Part shown: piece after piece, positions 1 through 30,530 of the stretch
Layout of the letters: each line of letters begins with the position of its first letter
How positions within the stretch are numbered: position 1 is the stretch's first letter
Origin: Euglena gracilis
Lineage: Eukaryota; Euglenida; Euglenophyceae; Euglenales
NCBI GenBank assembly: GCA_039621445.1
Contig: CP154954.1
Coordinates: 33,949,737 to 34,013,736 of the forward strand
DNA length: 64,000 nucleotides
Direction: 5' to 3'
Made by a program: the position numbers and the translations under genes
The notes under the pieces: model-generated
The model's input: only the letters and a program-made list of their open reading frames with translations
What the model was told of the DNA's origin: nothing
Databases searched by the model: none

Positions 1-1199
1 TTTGGCCAAGAACCCGAAAAACTTTCTGGCACCTTCGGCGCTGGGCGTTTAGACGGATGGGAATGCACTTTTCTTGTTGAGTCACAAAATTCTGGCAGTT
101 TCAGTGAAAATGCGCATCCGCGCATTCTGGAAGCGGAGTGCGCATGTGCAGATTCCGAATGGTTTGATGCCTCTTCCAGACTGTGTGTGAAAACACCACA
201 AAAATGAGCTGTTTCGATTTAAAACGACAACAAAGACCACCCACTCATATTCTACTTCAACTGCGTATCATGCTGTTTACAGCTGTTTCCCGACGACTGC
301 GGTAGAATGCATGGCTGGACACACACTGTGCACACTCCAAACGACATGCGGAACACGGGCGACACAGGCCAATTTGGACCTGGGTGTGCCACCTTGTGTT
401 CACCGATGTGTGCTGATGGCTTCCGGGGGCAGGGCCTGGTGAACCCGGGATGAGCATGGGAAAGAACTCCTTGCAGCCAGAGAGACACAGCCCTCCCAAG
501 GTCAAAATAATAGGGGTGCCACTGAGTATCAAGGCCGAAGAATGCTCACCTGCGCATCTTTGGAAACCCAAAAAATTTTTTTTCGTGCTGCTTTTTCTGT
601 GCATTCCACTGTGTCGCACCATGGGAAAATGGATGAGAAAGGGAGTTCAGTGCCTGAGAAAATTCCTCAGTGACGGGCACCCTAATTCCCAACTGCGGTC
701 AGCAGCCTTTCATGGCATGAGTCAGAAGCTGGCGAATGGGCACATGCGCAAAAAAGCGTCCTGTGCCTTTCTTCAAATTACAGCCACACTGCTAAATTTT
801 TGCACTCCCAGGTGGGCCTGCCACCACCCACGCCAACTCCCCCTGCCTGGCCTGGGTTGGAAACCACACAGCTGAAGTGTAGACCTCCCTGCGAGGATCG
901 AATGGTGTCCGAGGACGAGGCAGCCCTGGAGCGAAACACAACAGAGGAGGACCACTGGGGCCTTGTTGGCAACGAACGTCATCCACCACACAAACCCTTA
1001 TTTATCGTATACTGAGTGTCGACGCTCCAGCACTGAAAACAACACCACCCTGGCCGCTGTGAAGACCAAGGAAAGCACATATGCACACACTTTCTGCACA
1101 GACCCCATCCGCAATGGCTGCAGTCAAGCATGGCACATCGGGATGAATGCGCACGTGAATTCCCTTCTTGTGTCTCCCCTTAAAGCACCCTGGTAGGAG
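1..1199. other. no recognisable gene
   Basis: I see no convincing coding region here. The open frames have no domain I recognise and overlap on both strands. The stretch holds several short palindromes built on TGCGCA (about 112-160, 736-748 and 1,147-1,153), a theme that recurs at 4.4-5.5 kb. If the transporter gene continues beyond 7.5 kb, its C-terminal exons should lie in this direction or outside the window, but I could not identify any. Confidence 0.4.
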
Positions 1200-1207
1200 G
1201 TTGCCAC

Positions 1208-1475
1208 CAGGGGTTTTTTTTAAGACCGGGGGAGGGGGGGGTCCCCCCACCCACCCCTGGGGGGCCCCCCCGGGGGTCCCGGGGGACCCACAAAAAAAAA
1301 GAGCGAAAAATTGCGAAAAATGCTCAAAAAAAAGCACTTTTTCAAAAATTTTCGGCGCCTTTGGCGGCGAAAAGTATATCCCACCCCCCTCCGGGGGGAC
1401 CCCCCGGGGTGGGGGGGGGGGCTCGGCCGGACCCACCCACCCTACGGGGGTCCACAACCAAAAAAAAAAACCCTG
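1208..1475. mobile_element. hAT-like MITE, CAGGGGTTTT family (copy 1)
   Basis: A 268-bp element starts CAGGGGTTTTTTTTAAGAC and ends with A10 followed by CCCTG, an imperfect inverted copy of the start. It is flanked by a perfect 8-bp direct repeat GTTGCCAC (1200-1207 and 1476-1483), the target-duplication length of hAT elements. The inside has long C and G runs and a hairpin motif near 1,350-1,372. There is no coding capacity. The ends match the larger hAT element at 36,429-38,398, which may have supplied transposase. Confidence 0.88.
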
Positions 1476-1483
1476 GTTGCCAC

Positions 1484-2330
1484 CAGGCTTGTGCTTAAGT
1501 ACCCCGGGGGGGTACTGGCTAGCCAATCGGCTAGACACTGGAAAAAATGGACCAGCTAGACCCCCCCTCCCCAGGGTTCGATATAAGGACAGGTGGGGGG
1601 GGGGGGTCCGGACCCCCCCCCTGCGGGCCAGGAGGGGGGGGGGTGGGGGGGGAAACCCCCCCCCCACCTAAACAGGTGCGCGGTCTGGGTTACCGAAAAT
1701 TTTTGACCCCCAAAACGACCAAAAGTGCCATTTTGGGCACTTTTTGGGCGAAAATGTGCCAAAAATGCAAAAAAATTTTCGGCGCAAAGCTCCGGAGGAA
1801 AAAATTGACCATTTTTGGGGGGGGGGGTCCCGGGAAAAACCACCCCGAGGGTGGGGTCGGACCCCCCTGGCAGGTGGGGGGGGGTGCGGACCCCCCCTGC
1901 GAACCAGGAGGGGGGGGGGGTGGGGGGGGCCACCCCCCCACCTAAACCATGTACGCCCTCCTTATATCAAACCCTGGCCCTCCCCCCCGGGGGGGTCCGG
2001 GGGTCCCCCCAACTGGAAAAGTTTTTTTCCTCCGACGCTGCGTGCCGAGGTGGAAATGAGGTTATAGGTTTTGGGCTGGTTTTCTTCCAAAAATTCCCAA
2101 AAATGGCCAAAAACGGGCATTTTGGGCCATTTTGGGGAGTCCCAAAAAAAAATTTCCGGCGCTTTGCGCCGGTCACTGGAAAAAAAAATTCCACCAGCCA
2201 GCCGTGCTAGCAGACCCCCCCCACCCCCCGGGGGTCTGCTAGAAATCCCACTAGCCAAATTTGGACTAGCTGCAGTCCAGCCCCCCCCCCCCCCCGGGGG
2301 GGGGACTGCAATCCCTTAAGCACAAGCCTG
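1484..2330. mobile_element. hAT-like MITE with perfect 16-bp TIR
   Basis: An 847-bp element starts CAGGCTTGTGCTTAAG and ends with the exact reverse complement, CTTAAGCACAAGCCTG. It is flanked by GTTGCCAC on both sides (1476-1483 and 2331-2338). The left copy is shared with the neighbouring element at 1208-1475, so the same 8 bp occurs three times. It contains a nested element (1572-1976), G/C homopolymers and the hairpin GCGCTTTGCGC near 2,157. No gene is visible. Confidence 0.88.
1572..1976. mobile_element. nested hAT-like MITE, CAGGGTT(C/T)GATATAAGGA family
   Basis: A 405-bp element lies inside the 1484-2330 element. It starts CAGGGTTCGATATAAGGA and ends TCCTTATATCAAACCCTG in inverted form. 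Its flanks CCCCTCCC and GCCCTCCC match at 7 of 8 bases. The same right half recurs at about 27,130-27,377. The interior has G/C runs and the A-rich AAAATGCAAAAA plus GGCGC hairpin motif common in this window. Confidence 0.78.
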
Positions 2331-2338
2331 GTTGCCAC

Positions 2339-3145
2339 GCAGGGCCATGCCAAACAACTTGGCACACAAGGTGGAGGCACAGTCCAGGAGACAGGGTCTA
2401 CCGCAAAAGTGGAATTTTAACATTTTGGTTACCTCTGTGGAGGCTCCGCGGAGCCTCAAGGTAACCAGCCTCCACGGAGACTAAGGTAACCAGCCTCTGC
2501 GGAGCCTCAAGGTAACCAGCCTCCACGGAGACTAAGGTAAACAGATTTGCCAGGGCATGTTCTGAACATGGAAATGAATGGGAATTTGTTTTTTTGTGTT
2601 GTAAAGAGAAACATTATTCAATGTCAAACACGGCGACTGCACTCAGTGGCAGATCATCCACTTCTGAACTTGTCAGAACCTGTCTGTTTTCTGCCCATTT
2701 GCACAGAGGATACAAAAAATTCACGGACTTTGGGTGGCAACAATAGAGCTTAAAACGAAAAAGAAAACGAATTCATTCAGCCAGAATTACAGCAAAATTA
2801 TCCAGAGGCCAGAATTGTACCCAAAATTGTGACCCTGATGGGATTTGTCTCAGCTTTTGAGCCCGGATTGCACTGGAGTGCATCGTCTACAAGGAGAACT
2901 AACAGTCACGCAGGGGGAGGTGGCAAGCAAACTGCACGTCAGCACAGATGTCATGTTGCAAAAAAAGGTAACGTGAAATCCAAAGCGGCGTCCATTTATC
3001 TGTGCCGGGGGGAGGGGGGCAGGGGGGGAGGGCACCTCCGCCCCCCCCGGACCCCCCCCTGCCCCCACCCCCCTTCCCTTCTCCCACCTACCCCCCCCCC
3101 CCCCCCCCCCCCCACTTCCCAATAACAACATCCTATTATGTGGAC
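2339..3145. repeat. CCTCCGCGGAG minisatellite and C-rich tract; no gene
   Basis: About 2,433-2,542 is a minisatellite of roughly 30-36-bp units built around GGTAACCAGCCTCCGCGGAG, whose core is palindromic. The same unit recurs at 4,050-4,275. From 3,003 to 3,120 there are long G then C tracts. The rest is unremarkable A-rich sequence with no supported gene. Confidence 0.6.
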
Positions 3146-3609
3146 CAGGGGCTTTCTTAAGGACCCGGGGGGGGGGGGGGTCCAGCCTCCGGCTGGCAAA
3201 AAGGCTGTTGGCTGGAAATGAGCTGCTGGCTGGACCCTCCCCCCCCGGGGATGGGGGGTCCGGGGCTGGAGCAGGCTGGGCTGGGCTGGGTCGATGAAAA
3301 CCAAAATTTTCTAACACATTTTTGCCGTTTTTGACATTTTGATGGATGGATCTGGATCAAGGCTGGGGGGCTGTGATGGAGGAAGCTGTAATGAGGGGAA
3401 AAAATGCAGGGATAGGTGAGCTGGGCAGCCCAGTTGGCTGGCCAGCCTGCGGCCGGCTGGCCCGGCCTCCGGCCGGGCTGGACCCGACTTTATTTCACTC
3501 GACCCCTGGGACAGCCCGAATTTGGGCTGCTGGCTGGATTTGAGCTGCTGGCTGGCTGGACCCCACCCCCCCGAGGGATGGGGTGCCCTCCGGCTTACGA
3601 AAACCCCTG
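3146..3609. mobile_element. hAT-like MITE, CAGGGG(C/A)TTTCTTAAGG family (copy 1)
   Basis: A 464-bp element starts CAGGGGCTTTCTTAAGGACC and ends GCTTACGAAAACCCCTG. It is flanked by ATGTGGAC and GTGTGGAC (7 of 8 identical). The interior has CTGGCTGG-rich palindromic segments and is largely shared with the copy at 5575-6151, so the two define a family. Confidence 0.87.
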
Positions 3610-4275
3610 GTGTGGACAAAATTTGGCGGACATGGCGCAAATGGCAAACAGGTAAACAATAAAGTTAACAAAATAAGGCGGACATGTCGTTTTTGTGGTA
3701 AATGGATAAATGGTTTCGAACAAGTTTGGCGGATATGGCTTAAATGGCAAACGGGTGAACGGTCTGTGCTCATCAACGGACATGGCATTTTTGTCGCAAA
3801 CGGGGGGTATAGGGACGTGTGTGAGGGAAAAAAAGTTTTGTTTTTGTGGGGACGTGGGCGGTGCTGGAGTCTAAACAAAATTCAATTTGTAAAAAGATAT
3901 ATGGCAAAAATGAAAATTTTTTTTGTGGAGTTGGGTGAAAAAATTAAAATAAAATTCCTCTTCCTCTGGGCACCAGTGTGGGTGAAGTGGGGGGGGGGGT
4001 TGGCGCCAACCTGTAAAACATTTTTTATTTTTTTTGGCCCGCGTACAGAATTGGTTGCCTCCGCGGAGCCTCCGCGGATGCTCCAAGGAAACCAGCCTCC
4101 GTGGAGACTCTGAGGTAACCAGCCACCGCGGAGCCTCCGAAGAGCCTCAAAGAAACCAGCCTCCGCGGAGACTCAAGGTAACCAGCCTCTGCGGAGGCTA
4201 CCAGCCTCCGTGGAGGTTCTGAGGAGGCTAAGGTAACCAGCCTCCGCGGAGCCTCCGCGGAGACTAAGGTAACCA
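3610..4275. repeat. degenerate tandem repeats, then CCTCCGCGGAG minisatellite
   Basis: From 3,618 to 3,805 a degenerate repeat of about 85 bp recurs with the motif TTGGCGGACATGGC and A-rich spacers. From about 4,050 to 4,275 there is the palindromic minisatellite CAGCCTCCGCGGAG with GGTAACC linkers, as at 2.4 kb. No gene is supported. Confidence 0.6.
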
Positions 4276-4445
4276 AAAGTTAGGATTCCACATTTGCTGG
4301 GACCCCAGGAGACATACACCCGACTTTGGCGGCATCCACCTGTGCAATGAGATGCCACTGAAATCGCTGCCAAAAGGGCCAGCATGCCACAATGCTGTGC
4401 TGGCACTGGGTTCGGGTTTCCAAGCACAACTCCCCACAACACAGG

Positions 4446-4496
4446 GAGTGCGCACCTGCGCACTCCCCCTGACGGAGTGCGCAGGTGCGCACTCTT
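4446..4496. repeat. paired TGCGCA palindrome
   Basis: GAGTGCGCACCTGCGCACTC is followed 9 bp later by its near-inverse GAGTGCGCAGGTGCGCACTC. Each half is itself nearly palindromic. Similar GAATGCGCACCTGCGCATTC units occur near 5,176 and 5,487. Confidence 0.7.
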
Positions 4497-5574
4497 GTGG
4501 ATGCCTAGCGCTGCTCCCCTCCTGCTCTCCTGCAGATAGAATCACAGCCAGCCAGCGAAGGTATGGCCACAAGAGTGTGCACGTGTGCATTCTTGTGCTT
4601 CATGCAACCTCAGAGAGGAGCCGTTTTATATCGTTTGTGAGGGCTGTTCTGGAGGGTGCAATCTGTTGCAGAGAGGATTGAAGCGGGGCTCCGCTCCATA
4701 GCTTTTAAAACCAGTGACACACAGGAAAAGAGTGCAAGCCAGCCCCCCCCCTCCATACCCAGCACCCCATCCCAAACGTCAGACCTAAACACAGGTGGCC
4801 CCACATGGTGGTGTGCCGTGGTGCCTATGAGAAGGCACATGCGGAGAGGACGGCGTACGCCACTGGAAGATGCTGTGCCTGCATGTGTCGCAGAGGGGTG
4901 CAGTGCACCGTGTGGAATGCAAACAGCAGGCAGCCGGAAGAGGGTAATGAGCCCTCCCTACAAATATCTAATGTGAATTTAAACACCACCACTCTCTGAA
5001 TGCAGACTACACGCGTACACGCACACCAAACATTCACTAGCGCCCCCTCGTGCCCTGCTTCCAACACAGGGCACAGAACCTCAGAGACCACGGTGATTCC
5101 TTCCCACAACCACCGGGGGAGCCACAACAAACGTCCAAAAAGACGCCAGGAAAAGACCAGGACGGGGAGGGGGGTGAATGCGCACCTGCGCATTCACTGG
5201 GCACCACAAAACAGGGGGGACAGCAACAGGTACAACGGCTTCACCTGACCAGGTTTCGTCCCCGTGAAACAGCGGCGTTTTGTGTCGCACCTCTTTCGGC
5301 AGACAGGGTTCCCCCCCCCCCCCCGTCGGCGTAGGTGGTAAACTGTCATTTTCAAAACGAAAAAGGTCGGTTTACCAAGGAAAAAACCCGGGGGTCGAAG
5401 GTAATGGTACCCATTATTGTACCACGGGTTTCAGCTGACGGGTGCACCGCCCCGTGAAGTGATGGCAACGCAGTTCGTGAAAAAAGAATGCGCAGGTGCG
5501 CAAAAAACTACCAAAAAAGAAAAGTACATTCCCGGCCGTCTAAGGGGTGGCCACATTCGCCCAATCCTGGCGAC
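4497..5574. other. no recognisable gene
   Basis: There are open frames on both strands but none has a domain I can defend. A minus-strand frame at about 4,620-4,780 is weakly hydrophobic and lies where later transporter exons could be, but the match is too poor to call. There is a C-run at 5,308-5,324 and TGCGCA palindromes near 5,176 and 5,487. Confidence 0.35.
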
Positions 5575-6151
5575 CAGGGGATTTCTTAAGGACCCGGGGG
5601 GGGGGGGTCCAGCCTCCGGCTGGCAAAAAGGCTGCTGGATGGATTTGAGCTGGCTGGCTGGAATAAAAAAAAAAAAAAAAAAAAAAACAAAAACAACACA
5701 AAAAAAAAAAAAAAACAAAAACAAAAAAAAAAAAAAAGTAAGGGGGGGGGGAGGGGGGGAGGCGGGCGGGGGGGTGGGGCGGGGGGGGTGGGGGGGTCCG
5801 GGGCTGGAGGGGGCTGGGCTGGGCTGGGCTGGGTCGGTGAAAAACAAAATTTTCTAACACATTTTTGCCGTTTTCGACATTTTGATGGATGGATCTGGAT
5901 CAAGGCTGGGGGGCTGTGATGGAGGAAGCTGTAATGAGGGGAAAAAATGCAGGGATAGGTGAGCTGGGCAGCCCAGTTGGCTGGCCAGCCTGCGGCCGGC
6001 TGGCCCGGCCTCCGGCCGGGCTGGACCCGACTTTATTTCACTCGACCCCCGGGACAGCCCGAATTTGGGCTGCTGGCTGGATTTGAGCTGCTGGCTGGCT
6101 GGACCCCACCCCCCGGGGGGTAGGGTACCCTCCGGCTTACGAAATCCCCTG
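5575..6151. mobile_element. hAT-like MITE, CAGGGG(C/A)TTTCTTAAGG family (copy 2)
   Basis: A 577-bp element starts CAGGGGATTTCTTAAGGACC and ends GCTTACGAAATCCCCTG. It is flanked by a perfect 8-bp duplication CTGGCGAC (5567-5574 and 6152-6159). It shares its right two thirds with the copy at 3146-3609 and has gained an A-rich stretch (5,666-5,738) followed by G-runs. Confidence 0.92.
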
Positions 6152-6159
6152 CTGGCGAC

Positions 6160-7506
6160 CCCCCGGGGGGGGGGGAGTCTGGAGCAGCCATTCATTTAGT
6201 GCGCACCACAACTTCGTGGTGATACACAAATTTTCCTTGGGTGATACACAGGTGATACACAAAAATCTTCGATGTGATGCACATATTTTTGCCTCATTAT
6301 TTTCATCGGAAATCAAAAATTTTTGTAAAGGTCTGGCTCCCTTCGGGCGGCTGAAGAATAAATAAAATCCATCACTTCGACTAAAGAGACATCCTCGTTT
6401 CGCGGGAACCAAACCCATTGGATTTGAAATCTCCTTCAAAACGCGGAAGCATTGGGTTTCGCTTCAAACAAGAATGCAAATTACTTTCCGGTTCACCTTC
6501 TTCTGACCCCCAGTGGGGGTGGGTGGTCACCGCTCTTCCAAAAAAACCAGTCACTCACTTCTTTTTGGAAAACATGGTCGTGGAGGGATCGGCCAATCCG
6601 GAATCCAAGGGAGAAAAAAAGGCAAAAAGTTTTCTGGCGCCTTCGCCGTCAGGCCGCTTTAGTGGTTTTTTTGCCGACCCCCCCCCCCCCAGTGGAGGGG
6701 CCAAAGGCCAGTCAGTCACTCTGGGAAAACCAGTGACCCATGTTTCCATCACGACAGATGCAAATCAAAGAAACATTGGATCATTCTGTTTTTGCCACAT
6801 AATCACCGAAAGATGACAAAGATAGATATTTCTGGCATTGGTGCTGAGCGAAAAGAAATTAAAAATATATTTTCCATATTATATTAGATATTTAGCAGGG
6901 GTTTCTTTGAGGACCCCAAGCGTGCCGATCAAGACAAGAAACAGAAGAGTGCTGCATTCGCTGCAGCGGGAGAAATAAAATAAAGGGTAAGCATTACAAC
7001 GTTAAATTTTTTCTATGAGAAAAACATATTTTTTTTTCAATTTCAGCAAATTTTCTGGTGATACACAAAGTGATACACAAACTTTTTTGGATGATACGCA
7101 AATGCTGCACAAATCTTTCTTTTTTTGGTGATACAAAGTGTAACACAAAATTTTTTGATGTGATGCACATGATACACAAAAAATTTTGGTGAACACTAAC
7201 TGAATGTGTGGTCTAGAGCCAAAAACCAGTCGGTCACCCCCCCCCCCCCCCCCGGGAGTCAGATACCATAAGCAATGGTATGGTCCACACACCAGGCCCA
7301 GCTCCAGGCCACAAACCAGGCCCAGCCCACCAAACATCACACTTCGGAGTCAATGCCGATGGCAGCCCTTCTTTAAACCCGGGTCCTCAAAATTGGAATC
7401 CTACCTTTCTGGTTTCCTGATGGAGGGAAACCAGGAACTGGGAAGACTCCAGGTGGCCAGGTGGCCGGGTTGTGCCCTTGAAGAAAATCCAAGTTCAACC
7501 CACACA
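6160..7506. repeat. non-coding stretch with GTGATACACAAA repeats and CAGTCACTC family
   Basis: GTGATACACAAA and close variants occur in two clusters (6,218-6,290 and 7,058-7,190). About 6,480-6,750 belongs to a dispersed family with AACCAGTCA(G/C)TCAC, also seen at 23.4 and 24.8 kb. TAAGCAATGGTATG at 7,268-7,281 is an inverted copy of the terminal sequence of the 23,357 element. No gene is supported. Confidence 0.5.
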
Positions 7507-27129
<19,623 letters not shown>

Positions 27130-27377
27130 TTTGGGCGCCGCAAAATTTTGCCAAAAATGCAAAAAATTTTCGGCGCGAAGCGACGGAGGAAAAAAATTGA
27201 CCCTTTTGGGGGGGTCCCGGGTACCCCCCCCCCCAGGGTCGGTCCGGACCCCCCTGGCAGGTGGGGGGGGGGGTGGTCTGGCCCCCCCCCCCTGCGGGCC
27301 AGGAGGGGGGGGGGGTGGGGGGACACCCCCCACCTAAACCCCATACGCCCTCCTTATATCAAACCCTGGGGGGGATA
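27130..27377. mobile_element. partial CAGGGTT-GATATAAGGA element
   Basis: Shares AAAATGCAAAAAATTTTCGG, the G/C runs and the right end TCCTTATATCAAACCCTG with the element at 1572-1976, but its left end is missing. It abuts the presumed start of the transporter gene. Confidence 0.65.
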
Positions 27378-28371
27378 ATTGTGGTGGCGACCATTGCCCG
27401 GGGTTTTAAATGCACTCCCAATCCGGAATGCGGAGAGAAACAGTGGGCTTGACCTTCACCGCTATCTTAACTGTCCAAAATGTGAAGCTAGGATCAATCT
27501 GTTTTGAGAGATATCGGCTGGCAAAAAAAAACCTGACAGAATACTCTGTGATGTTCAGATGCACAAGAATATGCACAAAAATATGCACATTCTGGCTGCT
27601 TTTTTGCCTGACAGGGAAAATGACGAATATCGAGATCCCACTGCCACTCTGGGAGGGGTAGTACAACGCTCTTAGAGTGCTCTCGTTCGCCCACCAGAGG
27701 GTTATTAAACACTTGTGTTGTTTGTAATGTACCAGTATGGAGTGTACACCCAACGGGCAGTTTCCGCCAATGACTTCAGGAGCATGTGCACGTGCGCGCG
27801 TGCATGCGCATGTGTGTTTGGCATCATACTGGGTCTCGGGGGTTGTTGCGGCATGTGTCATCCCTCCATGGGGCTGCAAAGAAAGAAACCAGTTGGACTT
27901 CTGCCAAATATTTCGAAGTAGGCAGTCTGGGTCAAAGGATAAAATTTTTGTTTCAATCAGGGTGCTTAGTGACCCCCGGGGGTCCAGCTCAGAGGCTGGA
28001 CCCCCCTTTTTTCGACCTTTTTGGGTCTAAAAAGGCTGCTGGCTTTCTTCAACCCAAAAAGATCCACGGAGGTGCCCCCGGCTGGAAGCGGCCTGAGCCC
28101 GACTGGGGGTCGCACCAGGGAAAAAAAATTGAAACAGACCAAAAACTGCCACCTATAGAAAAAAAAATCATTTTTTTGACATGGCCTGCTCTTTTTCAAC
28201 CCATCTTTGCCCGTTTTTGGCCCAATTTGAGACCTCTAAAACCGAAAAATCCGTTACCATCCAGCCGTCCTTTGGGAGACTCCAAAACAGTTTAAACGTC
28301 GATGGCGGGGGTCTGGAGCTGGAAAAAGCTGCTGGCTAGAAAAAGGCTGCAGGTGGGCTGGACCCCGGGGG
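27378..28371. other. no recognisable gene
   Basis: Moderately A/T-rich sequence with a short CACGTGCGCGCGTGCATGCGC tract near 27,790. Its open frames are short and unidentified. From 27,960 to 28,370 there are G/C-run and CTGGCTGG motifs typical of the CAGGG elements, without readable ends. Confidence 0.4.
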
Positions 28372-28379
28372 GGATGGGG

Positions 28380-28862
28380 CAGGGGGAAATATGCAGCAAG
28401 GCACCTCGAAATATGCAATGCAAAAAAATGCAGAAAAGTGCAAATAAAAAGATACAAAAAGAATGCAAGTTGCATATGTAGATTCCTTCAGGAGCTCCCC
28501 GGGGCTGTACACTTCTCCACTGGAAAGGACTTAGAAAACTTTCACCTGCTCCAAAAATGCAACACCAAAATAGAATGTGGGTGCAAACTACAAAGTCATA
28601 TGGTGGTTCACCTAATTGCATCCACTTATCCATTGATTTCATTATGCAACTGCTTATGTGCATTAGGTCCGTATGCAACTTCCCGCTCTCTGGCAGTGGA
28701 GCAATTTGCCCGTTTTGTCTGTGCAAATGCATGGGGAAAAAATCGGAAATCGGAAAAACAAAATGTGCAAAAAATGTAAAAAATGTAAAAAATGCAAAAA
28801 AATATTCAAAAATTTTCATTATGCAAAAAAATGCACATTATGCAACTTGCATATCCCCCCCT
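28380..28862. mobile_element. hAT-like element with ATGCA arrays
   Basis: A 483-bp element starts CAGGGGGAAATATGCAGCAA and ends AACTTGCATATCCCCCCCT. The interior ends carry repeats of AAAATGCA. It is flanked by a perfect 8-bp duplication GGATGGGG (28372-28379 and 28863-28870). It belongs with the elements at 15,823 and 38,800, but its repeated core word is different. Confidence 0.82.
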
Positions 28863-28870
28863 GGATGGGG

Positions 28871-30051
28871 TGCCCTTTGGTTTAAGCGGCGCCTTGGTTT
28901 CGGTTCCTTCTATGGACAACATTGCTCATGAAAACAATGAAATGAACTCACTTTGCATGCATCTTTGCCTGCTGACTTTCACCGCCAAATGGAGTAAAAG
29001 AATGGTGCCACCAAAGCCATTTTGAGGTGAGGCATGAACTATTTGCTCTCATTGGACAATGGAAAGTGCTTTGACTGTTTCCCATTCTCCAAACCCTTAT
29101 GCCAACCTTTTCTCCAAACCTCGAGCCCTTACCCTTCACTGGCAAGCCCTTGCTTCGGAACTAAAGATGAGCACTAACCCATGCAAATTTTCCTCCCATT
29201 CATCACATATATGGTGTGGCATTCTCCCTGGAGCCTCCCCAGGGGAGTTGGTTGAGGAGACATAAAATCTTCTTGTGCATGAGCCAACCTTTGCCTGTTT
29301 GACACGAAGGCAATTGAGCCAAAAACAGAGCACATTTCAGCGGATGAAATCAGACTGCAGCTAACCAACCTAGGGGGGGAGATTCGGGTTGCACTGGAAT
29401 GCCTGGGCAGGTATTGGAATGCCTAGGCATTACATTACGCTGCACTGCTGCACTATCAAACTACCCCATTGAGGGGTCAAAATGCTCAGAAAAGGCTTCT
29501 CTGGGCTTCAGGCGCCTTTGGCGCCGGAAGAGCCTTGGCCGAGTACGAGTAGTAGGGGTGGACCTGGTTGCCTTGGAGTGCCTGCCCAGGCAGGCCCCCC
29601 AAAGTGGGGTTGGCCTCGCCCCAAAATTCAGCCTGGATGACAATACATCAGCAACATGATGCCAGGGTGGAATAGAAATACAAAATTCTGCAAAATTCAC
29701 AAAATATATTTTAATTGTAATGATTACAACAACCCAAAAAACAGATGACTAAATGATGTTGTCACAATTTGGTATAACTCCTAGCAAACACCTGCAAATA
29801 CCTGTTCAATCCTAGGGAATGGAGTATGGCTCACAGAAAGAAGGTATTGTTCAGTTTCAAAAAGGGGCCCACGTCATGTTGCAGTCACGGACGGCAAGAC
29901 CACTGGCAAGAATAGGACGTGGCAAAGGGAGTTGTCCCACAAGAAAGGAACCCATCGCCACATGGACAACATTTGCGTGCGGGAGAAGGATAGGGTACAA
30001 GGGGGCAGGGCAGACGTGGGCGTCCTTGTGTAGCGTTCCGGGGGACCCGAG
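28871..30051. other. no recognisable gene
   Basis: Nothing coding is supported. A GGCGCCTTTGGCGCC hairpin lies near 29,511. The sequence between 29,060 and 29,420 includes several CTTCACTGGC/CCTAGGCATT-type short repeats but no clear element. Confidence 0.4.
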
Positions 30052-30530
30052 TCATCGAAGGGGCTCGTCCTCCGTGGTGTTGCCCCAGGGGTCGCTGCCG
30101 CCGTGCGAGGAGTCGGACAGCTCCTCGGGGCCGTCGCCCCCCAACCCGTGCACCCCCCCCCCCGTCCCACCGAGCCAGGCGGGCCGTCCGGCCCTGGTCC
30201 AGTGGTCCAGCCCTGGCCGTGGTCTGCCCACCGCCTGCCTTGGCGCGCCACGGCACCGCCGCACGGGGTCCCCGGGGCATCTTTCCCCCAAAGCGACGAC
30301 CGTTCACAAACCCAGCCTCTGCTCTCGAGTGCGTCCCCAGAGGTCAAGGGTGGGGACAGGCTGGGGGGGCCACGCGCGGTGGAGTCGACCCGGCCGGGGG
30401 CCCGCTGGGGCACCGGGGCGGGGGCGGCGGGGGCGGGGGGGCCGTGCCGGCGGGCGAGGAAGAGGGCGCCGAGAACGCCGTGGGCCATGGCCAGGGGTTG
30501 GTGGGGGGGGGGGGGGGGGGAGGGGGGTTG
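30052..30530 (-). CDS. candidate GC-rich exons of an unidentified gene
   Basis: Two minus-strand stretches look coding by composition. One (30,052 to about 30,135) encodes an acidic tail with PEELSDSSHGGSDPWGNTTE before a TGA. The other (about 30,370-30,490) encodes AHGVLGALFLARRHGPP and an Ala/Pro-rich run. They are in different frames, so an intron or frameshift lies between. They could be upstream exons of the transporter or a separate gene; I do not recognise a family. A CAGGGGTTGG element end lies at 30,492. Confidence 0.35.

Noticed and set aside
1168-1945. Gly/Pro-rich open frames on both strands
   Set aside because: They are the C/G homopolymer tracts of MITEs. The element borders explain the sequence.
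4610-4840. Minus-strand frame as a C-terminal transporter exon
   Set aside because: Only a vague resemblance to the TM10-TM11 region, no consistent splice sites, and interrupted hydrophobicity.
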